The notes below the pieces were generated by a model. It was not told where the DNA came from. It did no database searches and saw nothing but the letters and a program-made list of their open reading frames with translations. From Coptodactyla brooksi (Eukaryota; Arthropoda; Insecta; Coleoptera; Scarabaeidae): 31,412 nucleotides of DNA. This document shows, piece after piece, positions 8,823-18,560 of this stretch. Positions within the stretch are counted from its first letter, which is position 1. Every line of letters starts with the position of its first letter. The DNA lies in NCBI GenBank assembly GCA_033557675.1, contig JAWQRM010000086.1, forward strand, positions 1-31,412. The letters are read 5' to 3'. Position numbers and translations under genes: made by a program.

Positions 8823-9963
8823 TTACATAGTATTTGTGCAATTTTTACAAACTGTCTCTGATTTTGAGTGTTCTAAACATACGAATTTGTTACACTTGTA
8901 AACACGCTTGTCTGGATTTTCTGTCATTTTCCCTTTGATCCTGATGTTATATTGTTGATTAACTCTGTATTTTATGGGCTCCTGTATTTCGGGAAAGACA
9001 TCTGTCATGTGACTTTTTTACTCAACCGAATGTATTTATTATTATACCGTCGGAAAACATTCTTCTTTATGAGTTCTTTAGCTAATGTCGAGATAAACGT
9101 TTTACGTTTACCTAAGCAGTTCTCGTTCCCATCGGGATTTTTAAGTAACCACAATTTATAAGAATTTATATCCGCTGTATCTTATAAGATGAGAAGATAT
9201 TACCATTGGTCACTGATTTGTCTTTCACTGCACAGAATGTTCTTTAACTAATCGGAGCTAGGTCCTTTTTTCTAAAAGCAAGCATACGTGAAAATGTCTT
9301 CTTATACGGTACTGGCAAAAGTTCTTTGGGAATAAATATTTTGTTTTTCGAAGGGCTTCACACAGAGTAATATTTCTCTCCCATAATTTGTCGGCAAGCT
9401 CTAAATTCGTAAAAAAATTGTCGGTCGTTATGCCAAATCGGCCTCTTAAATGCTTCACCATGTCTAGGACCACTCTTCGACCTTGACATTTTTCTGGTTT
9501 GTTGCCTTGTTTTCCTAAAAATAAATTGACAGATAAGTTAAGTATATTGCTTTTTATATTTACCGATCCGAAAAGCTTACCCAAATAAACTTGCATATTT
9601 GCAATGTAAGAAGCACTGCAGTCTACAATAGCCAATATTTTTATACCGTACTTATCAGGCTTGCTCTTCATACAAACCCTGAACAGATCCTGACCCTTGA
9701 ATGGTATAAGTTGCTCATCTGCACACAAACGGTTGCCTGGATTGAAAGATATTTTACGATTGGAAACGAACATGTCAAAAATATCCTTTATTGGACCTAA
9801 CTTTTCTGTAGCCTTTCGTTCCTGCCTGGTTTCAAAGTTATCAAAGCGCAGAAATGAACCAATACATGAAAAGTCAATATCATTTATGACAATTCTGCTT
9901 CTGGCGGAACTCTCAACTTTCCAGTTTCCTGCTTTTTGCCTAGTTGTTAATGATAGTAATTAA
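8823..9963 (-). pseudogene. piggyBac transposase pseudogene
   Basis: The minus strand gives, in order: CIGSFLRFDNFETR (about 9880-9830), the N-side conserved RF..R region; then in a 171-codon frame (9773-9258) ADEQLIPFKGQ with the first catalytic Asp, KPDKYGIKILAIVD, and TTDNFFTNLELADKL with the second Asp. A deletion and frameshift around 9160-9257 removes the third catalytic Asp region. Downstream, NSYKLWLLKN, an FISTLAKELI helix and a cysteine-rich tail (CNKFVCLEHSK..CKNC, ending 8823) match the C-terminal DNA-binding domain. In piggyBac elements this enzyme cuts and pastes at TTAA sites. Terminal repeats were not identified. Confidence 0.9.
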
Positions 9964-10804
9964 CAGTTTTTCCATACCTGATGATATTCCAGAGTTATCT
10001 TCATTTTCTGGCATTTTAACTCTTTGGCAAGATCTAGTAACTTTAATGATATATTGGGACGTTATTTACAGTTGAGAAAAATTCATTGTGTTCTCAAAAG
10101 ATAACATTCATTGTTTCTAATCTCGTGCTTAATGCTAATGATTCAGTAATCCAATACTGCACTACTTTACCACACGATTCTAATTACTAATGTCATTGGA
10201 TCTGAGTTAGGACACCACACATCTGTAAACCCTGTCTAATTCCACGCTCGCTGTAGTTTTTTCTTTAATTTTTTTCCAAGCCGTTTTAAGTCTCACCCTA
10301 ATCGTGCCACTTAACCTCCCGGTAGCGCCGTCACGTCACGCCGTGACAGGGTTTTTAAAGCGCAGACGACAAATACGAAAACAAGTGACCGAAAACTGAA
10401 TAAACAGTGGATATTTGGTGACGCGTTCCAACTGCACTAACAAAGCCCTCGCTCGTTGCTTCCTTCCTACGCCCTGAAATGATAATAAGCTTGACACCGA
10501 GAGGCGTTCTCCATCCAGAGCCGGCTCGCGACCGAAATCATATGTCAGTCAAAATGTTGTAGAGAGATGAAACTGTTTTCATTGTAAAACGTGAGTATGT
10601 GCATTCATTAGCAAAGCAACAGTGAACAATCGAGAAAACGTGAATGTAATTATATTTTATTTTATACCTAAAGCTGTAACACCTACCATACCCAAGTAAC
10701 AACCTTGCACATCTTTTAGGGTATTCATTAAGGTATTTATAATCATCTACTTTACGTTTCCCTTAGTTGGAAGTACTAGTAAATAATCTAGAAAGTGGCT
10801 AATG
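9964..10804. other. Non-coding DNA with a GC-richer block and a TTAA-bounded motif
   Basis: Between about 10230 and 10580 the sequence is clearly more GC-rich than its flanks and has no open frame. At 10314 it reads TTAACCTCCCGGTAGCGCC followed by GTCACGTCACGCCGTGAC, an internal palindrome. TTAACC next to short inverted motifs resembles a piggyBac-type element end, but no matching right end was found. The remainder is AT-rich. Confidence 0.35.
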
Positions 10805-12245
10805 GAAATAATAATAATCTTTTATTCAGGAAAGTTCTAGTATTTCTACAGAGGAGCTACATGTACCGGACTTGCTGATAACAGTGAAATAAAAAACTAC
10901 AGTCATACAGTACACTCTACAGTAAACTAAGATTAATTGCATGAAATTTAAGTATATGAAAATTAAGAGTTTCCGCTTGTGAAGAAATCACCCACACTGT
11001 ATAAGGGTTTATGAATTAAATACTTATGAAGAGTAGCCTTAAACGTAATCACACATTCATTATTCTTCATTCTCACTGGTAACTTGTTCCAGATCCTAAT
11101 ACATGCGTAGAGAGCACTTTTGTGGTAGGTACTAAGTCTGTGTTTCGGTAGCATATATTCCTGATTATGTCTGGTGTTATATTTGTTTGGCATCATATAT
11201 TGTGAGAAGCAGTTCTTGCGTTTCTTCTGAGAATGTTTCTCTACACGAATCTGTGTAGTTCAGTCGACATAATATTCTAATCGCCCTTTTTTGTAATCTG
11301 AAAACTTTTATAGTATTGCCGGACGCACCCCAAACTATTATAAGGTATCTCAGCTAGCTCTGAATATTACTGAAATAAAACAATTTGCAATTTTTTTGTT
11401 GGTGTTATTTATCAGAATATTGAGGCCAGAAATATTTTGGCATAACTTATGACTTAGCTGGTCAATGTGAAATTTATAATTCAAATCGTACTCAAAATAA
11501 ATTCCTAGAAGCTTCATTTCATTACAGACATTCTTATTACACAGCTTTTTTGAGTCCTTATTGGGCTTACCGCAGAATACAATGATAATACTTTTCTCTT
11601 GATTTAACACCAGTCCGTTGCAAGAGAACCAGTCAGCAACTGACTCCATTATGCTATTAAATTTAGCTTTTAGTTCAATTATAGATGAACCCGTTTCAAT
11701 TATAGATGAATCATACTAGTGTCATCAGCATAGAATATCATTTAGCTGTTTAAATTCATAAGTAGGAGATCATTCATAAATACAACAAACAGTAACGGTC
11801 CCAATATACTGCCCTAAGGAACACCGAGACCAGTTCAAGTTATCGGATTTTAAGGGCAAGCCCTGCAAGTTACGTACAATTGTACAGATTGTAGAAAATC
11901 TTGCACAAATAACTCCCTATTGATGCAATCAAAGGCCTTGGATAAATCTAGGGTAATGCCACATGTATATGGGTTATTGCCACAATGGGTTATTGTTCTA
12001 AAGTAGACAAAATGTCACAAACAATAAATAATGCTGTATCCGTTCCATGGTACTTTATGAAACCATACTAGCTAGGACTAAGCAGGCTATACTTTCTGAT
12101 GAACAAAAGGAATTTTTCGTAGATCAGTTTTTCTAGAATTTTACTGAACTTTTTTAATATTGGGATTATAGCAGAATGTTTTAGAGACGTTGGAAAATTA
12201 TTTAGAAAAGCAATATCAACCAAATCATCAAAACATCAAAAAGCG
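10805..12245 (-). mobile_element. Jockey-like LINE, 5'-truncated
   Basis: A non-LTR retrotransposon fragment on the minus strand. It runs from FSKILEKLIYEKF (about 12150) through LDLSKAFDCI (near 11940), GVP.GSILGPLL (11790-11830) and FYADDT (11718-11741) to the thumb and C-terminal tail. The 3' end carries a GAATAAAAG signal and an ATTATTATTATT tail (10805-10826), the simple-repeat end expected of such LINEs. The endonuclease and 5' part are absent, as is usual after incomplete target-primed reverse transcription. No target duplication was identified. Confidence 0.88.
10963..12180 (-). pseudogene. Reverse transcriptase, jockey-like, broken
   Basis: RT motifs in order: first catalytic Asp in LDLSKAFD; GVPxGSILGPLL with a stop replacing Q; YADD with both catalytic Asp present; then WFSCNGLVLNQEKS and LLGIYFEYDLNYKFHIDQLS in an open frame (11649-11350). 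A shifted frame gives IVWGASGNTIKVFRLQKRAI (about 11335-11275). The C-terminal frame (11196-10963) has YNTRHNQEYMLPKHRLS and IRIWNKLPVRMK, hallmark tail motifs of the clade. At least three frame changes and several stops show it is dead. A 17-base direct duplication (TTTCAATTATAGATGAA) lies near 11680-11710. Confidence 0.88.
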
Positions 12246-12690
12246 AATGGTGACTGAAAAAAATTGAGCGTTCGACTGTTTGAGTGAAACAACTCAACTG
12301 ATACGGTCACAAAATAGGACTGGATTTGTAGAATTTAACAAAGCAAAATATAGAAGAAAAACTTCAATACAATTTTGCTTCTTATTATTTTTCTTGGCTC
12401 TTACATTATATCTGGCTGAATTACAAATATCCTCTGCGTTGTTATATCCTGCTTTTCTGGGTTTTCGTCCTTTATTTCGGTCCCTTCTTAGTTCTATTGC
12501 TTCCCATACTACTCTTGTTGGTTGATCTTTTGACGTTTTAATCAGACATTCATAATGTTTGTTTTTGTTTTGCTGTGTGATCTTTTGAAAGTCTTCTAAT
12601 TGTGTTTTTCATTTTTATTTCTTTAGTTTTTATTCTGCCTAGCCTTATGACCTCTTCCATTTTTCTTAGAAATCACATCCTTCCTGCCCG
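12246..12690. other. Nothing firmly recognised
   Basis: Minus-strand reading near 12690-12610 gives FLRKMEEVIRLGRIKTKEIK, faintly like the C-terminal region of LINE proteins, but stops follow quickly. I do not assign it. Confidence 0.3.
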
Positions 12691-13110
12691 CATTGTACTT
12701 TTCATTCTATGGACTTAAAAGTTGTCCTGTGTACTTCGTTCAGCCTAACTTCGGCCCTGGTTCGCATCCTGGGCGGCGACCAGCTGTGCTTCGCATCTCC
12801 GAAATGGAATCCGAACATTACGAGAGTGTCCCGCATGGGGGATGTAAATGCGGCATCGTGAGGCTTTACACTGGGCCCTCTAAGTGTATATCGCGGCTCC
12901 CTGGGCATGACCTCGCATATCGATATCCTGATTTGGGGTTCCGCTTTCGTGACGTTTTTTTTTCGACCCGAAGATCGGTATCGCACGACGAGAAGAGGTC
13001 GCGTAGATCGATGGCTATATAGGCTAGGAGTGGTACGTACGCTTAAGTTTGTGTCTTCTCAGCTTGATGGGTGTCTTCTCGATTCAATCAGCGATAACTC
13101 CCGCTGATGG
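12691..13110. other. GC-rich patch of unknown origin
   Basis: About 400 bases are much richer in G+C and CpG than the flanks. Overlapping open frames occur on both strands (109 codons +, 94 codons -), as expected by chance in GC-richer DNA, and none shows a known motif. It could be a fragment of an unfamiliar repeat or a regulatory block. Confidence 0.3.
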
Positions 13111-13410
13111 ATTCGGTTCGAAAGTGAAACACGTTCGTGCCAGTGGAGGTTTTGTGACCATGAAAAGAAAGGCAACTAAATCCTTACATGTTGAGAACGT
13201 ATCGAGCACGTATTTCCATTTACAAATGGTATATGTTTAAAAATATTGGGTGTAGACTACTACCATTTACTGTACCAAATTTTATCAAGAAGTAATAAAA
13301 ATGTCATTTCCTTGAACAAACATTTGATTGTTAATACTTCAAATTTATTTCTCCAAAAGAGAAAGAATAGCCACTTCTTTTCTTAAATTGTGGATATGGA
13401 ACATTTGGCT
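13111..13410. other. Nothing recognised
   Basis: Transition from the GC-rich patch to AT-rich DNA before the next Penelope element. Confidence 0.4.
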
Positions 13411-13485
13411 TTGTAACAAGTTAATCACTGGTTCCCACTTCACCAAAACAGTAAATTAATTGTTGGGCATCTTCGGGAGCACCAG
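13411..13485 (-). repeat. Penelope terminal sequence, minus orientation
   Basis: Reads on the minus strand as GGTGCTCCCGAAGATGCCCAAC, then a gap, then TTTTGGTGAAGTGGGAACCA. The 5' half of a hammerhead core (CCGAAGA) remains, but the second half of stem II and the GAAA are deleted. Confidence 0.7.
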
Positions 13486-13511
13486 AAAACTACCAACTAC
13501 AAAATTCCGAA

Positions 13512-14215
13512 GTGGGTATCAAACGAATTGGTAAATTTGCAAGTAAAACGAAAAAAAAATCTGTTAAAAACTCACTTGAATTTATTAATAAGATTAAACA
13601 CACGCGCCTTCAAGAAGGAGAAGTACTAATACCGTTTGATGTAAGCTCATTGTTCCCTAGTGTACTTATTCCACATGCTTTATCATACCTGGAAAAACTA
13701 CTTAAATTAAACCATTTGAATGACGAAATTATTCGAGAACAATTGCCTATCGCCGTTCATTGCAGACCTCTTCATGAATAGGTTTGAAACCCAAGCTGGC
13801 CAAGAGTTTGAGTATTTCCCAAGGGTATGACGTATGTTTTCTCGTTTTTTGACACAAAAAGGGCAAATGTTAAGGCCCTTTTTAAGTAAGTAAGAGGTAA
13901 ATTTAATTAACCTCAGTGAATTTAAGAAAAGCTTCGAGGATACCACGTCTTTTCAACAAGAGCAACATGTTCTAAAATACGTTTCGTTGCCTTTCTCTAA
14001 ATTCACCGAAGATCTTTAAACATTTTTAATCAAGTAGGCATAAAAGTAGCTTTCTGGTCAAATAACACTTTAAGAACACTGTTAGGTAAAGTAAATATGT
14101 TGAAAAAAAGTGGTATTTCTGAAATAAGTTGGATTGCAAGAAAATGCTTTTAACAACAATCATGAGATTAGTGTACAAAGCGTGAAATTACTTAAAAATG
14201 TATCTAACTTAATGG
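13512..14215 (+). pseudogene. Penelope RT and GIY-YIG protein, remnants
   Basis: The open frame 13512-13781 has SVKNSLEFINKIKHTR and then VLIPFDVSSLFPSV, the RT motif with the first catalytic Asp. A frame change follows into SPFIADLFMNRFETQ (about 13750-13790), the conserved stretch after the PMGSPLS motif, which itself is lost. The YVDD motif is not recognisable. Further on, YVSLPFSKFTEDL (about 13980-14015) and NTLRTLLGKVNMLKKSGISE (14065-14125) lead into a decayed GIY-YIG domain. NNHEISVQSVKLLKNVSN ends the similarity near 14205. Many stops and deletions. Confidence 0.8.
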
Positions 14216-14306
14216 TTTCGATAGGTCACGTAGCTCACAGTAGGGAATGACGTCTGGTTACCAGCCAGTGTATATAATAGACAATCTCTTTCGTCCTTGT
14301 TTCCTG

Positions 14307-14353
14307 GTGCTCGCGAATATGCCCACTTCGTCGGCGAAATGCGCACCGAGCAC
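14307..14353 (+). ncRNA. Decayed hammerhead with preserved stem I
   Basis: Stem I is still perfect: GTGCTC (14307-14312) pairs with GAGCAC (14348-14353). Between them the core is GCGAATA in place of CTGANGA, stem II is eroded to GCC/GGC and only GAAA survives. Predicted inactive. The TTTTGGTGAAGTGGTAACCA tail follows. Confidence 0.6.
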
Positions 14354-14402
14354 TCAATTTATTGTTTTGGTGAAGTGGTAACCAGTGATTAGCTTTTCTT
14401 TA

Positions 14403-15049
14403 GCAAAGTATTACCCCCAGAAAGATTTTCACTGCTGTCTCAATTTCCACAGTTTTGTTCCACGCAAGAAACGTTTCTAAAATTGGAATTGCTGTGAAAT
14501 TTATCTAATTTAATTGCAAACATCATTTTGTACCATGCGAAAGTTACTCGAGATGCATTTGGAATTTTTCATCTATTACAGTAGGAGTCTAGAATATATG
14601 CGGATATCTGGTACTCGATAAGATTCAGGCCTGTTGACGTAGAAAGTCATTGAAGAGGTCCAATGTTATTTATGACTTTCAACCTAGGAACGAGCATGGT
14701 GAGAAAGTTTTCGTAATTCCACCATAACCCTAAATTCTTTTTCGTAATTCTTGAAAGAAGAATTTTTTCATCTAAAAAAATAATTCTTCAATTCTCATTA
14801 ATCTCACTACCATATATTATGAACTCCGTTAAACTAATTTTTGCTAGGTATCCGTTAGCTATATCTGGTAAGTGAATTCATTTATTTTTGGAGATAGAAT
14901 TCAAGAAAATAGTTGGGTGTGGTCATCTTGCAAGTTGAAATAAATATTGAATATGTCGTATAATAAAAAGAGTCTTTACTTGCGTGTATCTATAATTTAT
15001 TAGACGTTTATGGAAATTCTATTCACATAATCAGTAACTACAAACAATC
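14403..15049. other. AT-rich DNA, nothing recognised
   Basis: Only a 9-base-arm hairpin (GAAAGTCAT/ATGACTTTC, 14641-14680) stands out. No coding or repeat signal otherwise. Confidence 0.4.
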
Positions 15050-15700
15050 AAAAATTAACGCCGCGACAACAAAATGAAGTATACGTTTATAAATTAAATC
15101 AAAATTTTACCATTCTATCTTTCGACATTGTTAACTTATACAGCAACTTTTCAGTTAATGATACTATTAGTGTCACCACAAATCTCTTATCAACTCACAT
15201 TAAAAACCAAAATTAATATAATCATATCCAAAAATTATTAAATCACGTCATCGGTAATAATTATTGTACTTTTAATAGTCATACATTTCAAGCTACTGAA
15301 GGTTTATCTATGGGCATGCCACTATCACGTTATTTAGCAGATCTATACATTAATGATTTAGAAATGAAACATAATTAACAATCTTAATCGTTTTAGCAAG
15401 TACATTAATAAGTGGATACGTTATGTCGATGATATATTTTGTATATGGATAGGTAATAATAAGCAACTAAATAATTTTCACACATACCTTGACAACATAG
15501 CCTCTAATATACAATTTACTATAGAAATAGAAAAAGACAATAGACCTTAATTTTTTAGACTCAACAATATCTAAAAATAACCATACATTACAATATGATA
15601 TTTTTCGCAAACCCACTAATAAACACAATCATACCGTATGAATCTAATCACCCTTTGTTATACAAACTATCTCCTTTCAGATATTTTTATTTTGAAAGAA
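15050..15700 (+). pseudogene. Penelope-like reverse transcriptase remnant
   Basis: Plus-strand reading in drifting frames gives LSFDIVNLYSNFSVNDTI (first catalytic Asp, about 15117-15170), LLNHVIGNNYCTFNS, EGLSMGMPLSRYLADLYIND (15298-15360), then WIRYVDDIFCIW (catalytic Asp pair, about 15412-15447). FTIEIEKDN follows, then FLDSTISKNN, a YDIFRKPT block and ESNHPLLYKLSPFR near 15690. This order matches Penelope RTs, which continue past YVDD with FLD and RKPT motifs. It belongs to the same group as the copy at 23480-24655, distinct from the 13411 element. Stops and frameshifts abound; no endonuclease or terminal sequence was found next to it. Confidence 0.82.
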
Positions 15701-15879
15701 GTAAGGAGAACTTTCAGACCTAGAAAAACTAAACCTAGCATTTCTCCAGTAGTTCTGGCCAAAATTGACAGAGGAGCCAAAGAATTGGATATTTTTTGAA
15801 AGTTTTTCCTAAGAGCCTTTTTATGTTTATTTCCCATTGTACAAATAAAATACTGCATATTTTACAAACTCAAAAGAAA

Positions 15880-16128
15880 AAGCACGTTCTTATGACAAAT
15901 TACAATGATATTATGGTTGTAGTAGGTTGCATACTTATCATGTGTTATAACCGCCTACCAAGTATTTCAGATTACTGGTCTTTGCGTCAATCAATGGATA
16001 ACGTATCCATAAAGCACGCTATATCTAGCAACAAATTTCAGCTTTTGATTTCTAAGTTATATTTCAACTCCCAAGGAAAACCGGACAACTGTACCAAAAC
16101 TTACTACATTGATGAATTGTTGGCTTAG
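15880..16128 (+). pseudogene. piggyBac-like transposase fragment
   Basis: Within a 110-codon frame (15796-16128) the last 75 residues read NRLPSISDYWSLRQSM, AISSNKFQLLISKLYFN and a KTYYIDELLA end. These match the N-side conserved region of piggyBac-type transposases (LP..DYWS, the M.RNRFQ.L...L.F block and a KLY.I-like segment). The catalytic domain is missing. It differs from the 8823-9963 copy and represents another lineage. The first 25 residues of the frame are unlikely to be part of the protein. Confidence 0.75.
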
Positions 16129-16258
16129 TTCTCCTACAAAAATTGCTATAAATGAGCCTAACTTTCTGTCATATTGCATTTTGCATTTATTTATTTTCGT
16201 TTCTTTGTTTTGCTTTCATTGATTTATTACGTGTGGAGAATTTAAAACAATATTGATG

Positions 16259-17115
16259 CTCCTGGGACAGCAATCTTTTGTGTGAATAGCATAGCAGAGG
16301 ATAGAGAAACAGATTCATTATTACCTGGATCCAAATATGTGCTCCGAAAAGCTCTTATAGATCCGAAAACAGTTCTCCTTCCACCTGTGTATATCAAGTT
16401 AGGGTTGCTGAAGCAATTTGTAAAAGCATTACCGAAAAAAGGTCAAAGAACTTTACTGATCTTAATATTACAAAACTTCTCAAAGATGGTAATTTTGAGA
16501 AAGTAACGGAAGTTGCGGAAAAAGATGCCTGGGGAGACTTTAAAGACGTAGTAACCAAGTTTTTTTGGGCAATAGCAAGGAATCGAACTCCCGAGCTGTT
16601 CCGGGAGCTTACACATTCATTTTCTAAATTCACATTTGGACTATTTTCCTCAAAATCTGAGGACCTTTAATGAAGAGACGGGTGAGGGATTCCATCAGGA
16701 CATCAAAAGAATGGAAAGGAAGTATCGAGAAAAATGGTCTACTACCACACTGTCATCAAAGAAGCTTCCATATATGAAACAATGTTGTGTATTTTACGTG
16801 CATTGTATATTAGTATAAGCAAAAAAAATAATAAATTATGACAAAACACGCTTTATTTTAAAGCCTTATATTTTCGCAACCTTTTAGCTTTATACCAATT
16901 TTGAAAGTTGCGATTTGCGAAAAATCGTAACGTGATGGGAGACAATGAAGGTCATTTCCGGATTTCGCGTTAAAAAATCTGTAGGTATCCATTAACAACA
17001 GTTAAGAAACATGACACAACCCAAATTTTGCAGGCTTGTATAATTACGTACCTTAGCTATTTAAAAGACTATATTTTTATTTAATAACAATGCTTTTATT
17101 TTATTTATAGCCTTC
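16259..17115 (+). mobile_element. FHQDI-family repeat, copy B
   Basis: Plus-strand counterpart of the 4660-5998 repeat. After the coding part, the downstream 300 bases align with copy A read on its minus strand: AATAAATTAT, TTATATTTTCGCAA, GTCATT.CCGGATT, a TAAAAAAT block, ATGACACAACCCAAATTTTG, then an ATTTTTATTTAAT run and TTTTATTTATAGCC. The similarity fades after about 17115. It is 5'-truncated (starts near 16259) directly downstream of a piggyBac fragment. Confidence 0.6.
16280..16790 (+). pseudogene. FHQDI-family protein, fragmentary copy B
   Basis: The frame from 16282 gives SLLPGSKYVLRKALIDPKTV and LLPPVYIKLGLLKQFVKALP, the proline-rich core of this family. A frame change in a lysine-rich stretch follows. 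DAWGDFKDVVTKFF is readable near 16526-16567. The final frame (16600-16780) gives HIHFLNSHLDYFPQNLRT, EETGEGFHQDIKRMERKYRE and KW. Compared with copy A it keeps the LLPP segment but lost the Cys-rich block and everything upstream. The two copies overlap only partly, so both are independent fragments of a longer gene. Function unknown. Confidence 0.65.
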
Positions 17116-18189
17116 AAATTATATTTGTTATTCGTCTTGAAATACCCTGTATTTTGCATACACAGTAATAACTGTCGTATGCTGGTTCGTTAATTATACA
17201 TAATTAGAATAATGACGTCATGACGTAAATTAACAAAGCAAAATTAAAGCAGGCTTAATCTCCTTAAGAACACGCCGTAAAATTAATTACCCTTAATAAA
17301 AACAAGTGACTCCTAGAGTTTCATGGAAGCGAGTTGTCTTTCAATTTATTAATGGGAGCATGCAGTAAATTTTAAAAGAAGATCCTAGCAACTTTTAGAT
17401 TGGTGGCGCTACTTGCGAAGAACCCTTTTTTGTGGTCTTTAATGTGTAGGCGTCAAAGGGCAGGACATTTTATTACCGCATTTACACAACAATGGCTCGC
17501 GTAATTTGTGTGTTAAATACACGTATAATTCTCTTTTGTTCCATATGAATTGCTAGGGACGTTAACGACCGCCGCATTCTCCTTTCCTTTCGCCACACTC
17601 GCTGCCAGTGCCTACAGTGGAGTACTGTCATGGGGCATGTCTAAGTAGATGGTATTATGTGGTACACAAACTGTTCTTGCTCTCCGTAGTTGCAGTAACA
17701 AGCAACAATGACCGTAAAAGTTTTATAGAAGTTATGGATGACAAACTGTTCAAATTGAAAATTATTATATGGAAATCGTACTAACAAAAGTGCTTATTAT
17801 TTTCCTGCACCTTGTTCTTGTCGTGCTTCTGCTTTTACTATTTATTGACCCTTTCTGCATTACTCTATTTTCGTCTGTTTTCATTATGTCCCCCAGCCAG
17901 CTTGTTCTTTGAGTTGTCAGTATAGACGTTATTTTTGGAGCAGTCTATTGTTTCTCGTCCTTGCGGACCGGTAAAGGCAGATGTGGTGTAGTCATCCAAG
18001 TCAAAATTGCGTTTTATGACTCGACATAATACTAATGATCTGTATGGTTTCCAGTTTTATGTTACTTTTACGTTTATTTACCTTTAAATTTTACAGGAAC
18101 CCAGATATTTTGAAGTATTTAGTAATGTATATATTAAATACTATCTAATATAAAAAATATGTAATAAATATAAACTAAATGATGAAAGA
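17116..18189. other. Non-coding DNA with clustered transcription-factor-like sites
   Basis: Between about 17180 and 17600 the sequence is mixed in composition with several TAATTA cores (17190-17205), a double CRE-like site (17213-17228), TTTATTAC and CTTTAAT motifs, and no open frame. It could be an enhancer. From 17640 to 18189 I see only AT-rich DNA and a hydrophobic 48-codon frame near 17770 with no known match. Confidence 0.3.
17213..17228. promoter_or_regulatory. Double CRE-like bZIP site
   Basis: TGACGTCA is immediately followed by TGACGTAA. The first is a perfect palindromic cAMP-response element and the second a half-site variant. Chance occurrence of the adjacent pair in AT-rich DNA is low, but no target gene is visible nearby. 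Confidence 0.35.
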
Positions 18190-18560
18190 ACAAGTAATTC
18201 ATATCGCCACTATCAATTTCTGTATCAATGTCATCATCGTCAAACATAAGGGTGTTCTGCATCAATAACATGCTTCGTGCAGCTTTTCCATAACTCACTA
18301 GTTAATTTTTATTGTAAATCTAGAACACTATTACTTAATTTGATTAAATAGTAGGATTTAACTCAATAGGATTTAAAACATAATCTACATAGGCAGGTAA
18401 ACGTAAAATATCGCGTTTCTCTTCTCGCCATTTCATCCGCCAGATAACAAGTAGGAAGATCCAATTTCTTAATTGTATCTAACAAATTCTTTTTCGTTGC
18501 TTTGAACTTAGTTGCTTAGGTCTTGAACTTTCGACTTGGACCACTGTAATAAGAAGTATT
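18190..18560 (-). pseudogene. DDE transposase C-terminal fragment (Tc1/IS630-like)
   Basis: Minus-strand reading gives KKNLLDTIKKLDLPTCYLAD and EMARRE (18500-18420), then after a one-base frame change LRLPAYVDYVLNPIEL (18413-18366). RLPxY..xLNPIE is the final catalytic-acid motif of Tc1/mariner/IS630-type DDE transposases, with the glutamate (or aspartate) after NPI. The usual W..VK that follows is lost. An acidic run (FDDDDIDTEID, about 18240) resembles the acidic C-terminal tail of this protein type. It may belong to the same superfamily as the fragments at 21241-21498 and 27730-28320. Confidence 0.6.

Larger units (their letters stand above)
13411..14402 (+). mobile_element. Penelope-like element with inverted termini, internally deleted
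   Basis: The left terminus (13411-13485) is a minus-oriented terminal sequence and the right one (14307-14402) is the plus-oriented version. Both carry GGTGCTC next to the hammerhead and TTTTGGTGAAGTGG..ACCAGTGATTA after it. Between them lies a shrunken Penelope protein gene on the plus strand with pieces of reverse transcriptase and GIY-YIG endonuclease. Intact Penelope proteins are several times longer, so most of the element is deleted. Inverted terminal sequences are a known arrangement for Penelope elements. Confidence 0.8.

Noticed and set aside
8952..9161. Plus-strand frames over 8952-9963
   Set aside because: Antisense shadows of the piggyBac transposase.
12702..13022. Overlapping frames on both strands
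   Set aside because: Both explained by raised GC content; neither shows a protein motif.
14641..14680. 9-bp-arm hairpin as a terminator or miRNA precursor
   Set aside because: Arms too short and loop unremarkable; expected by chance.
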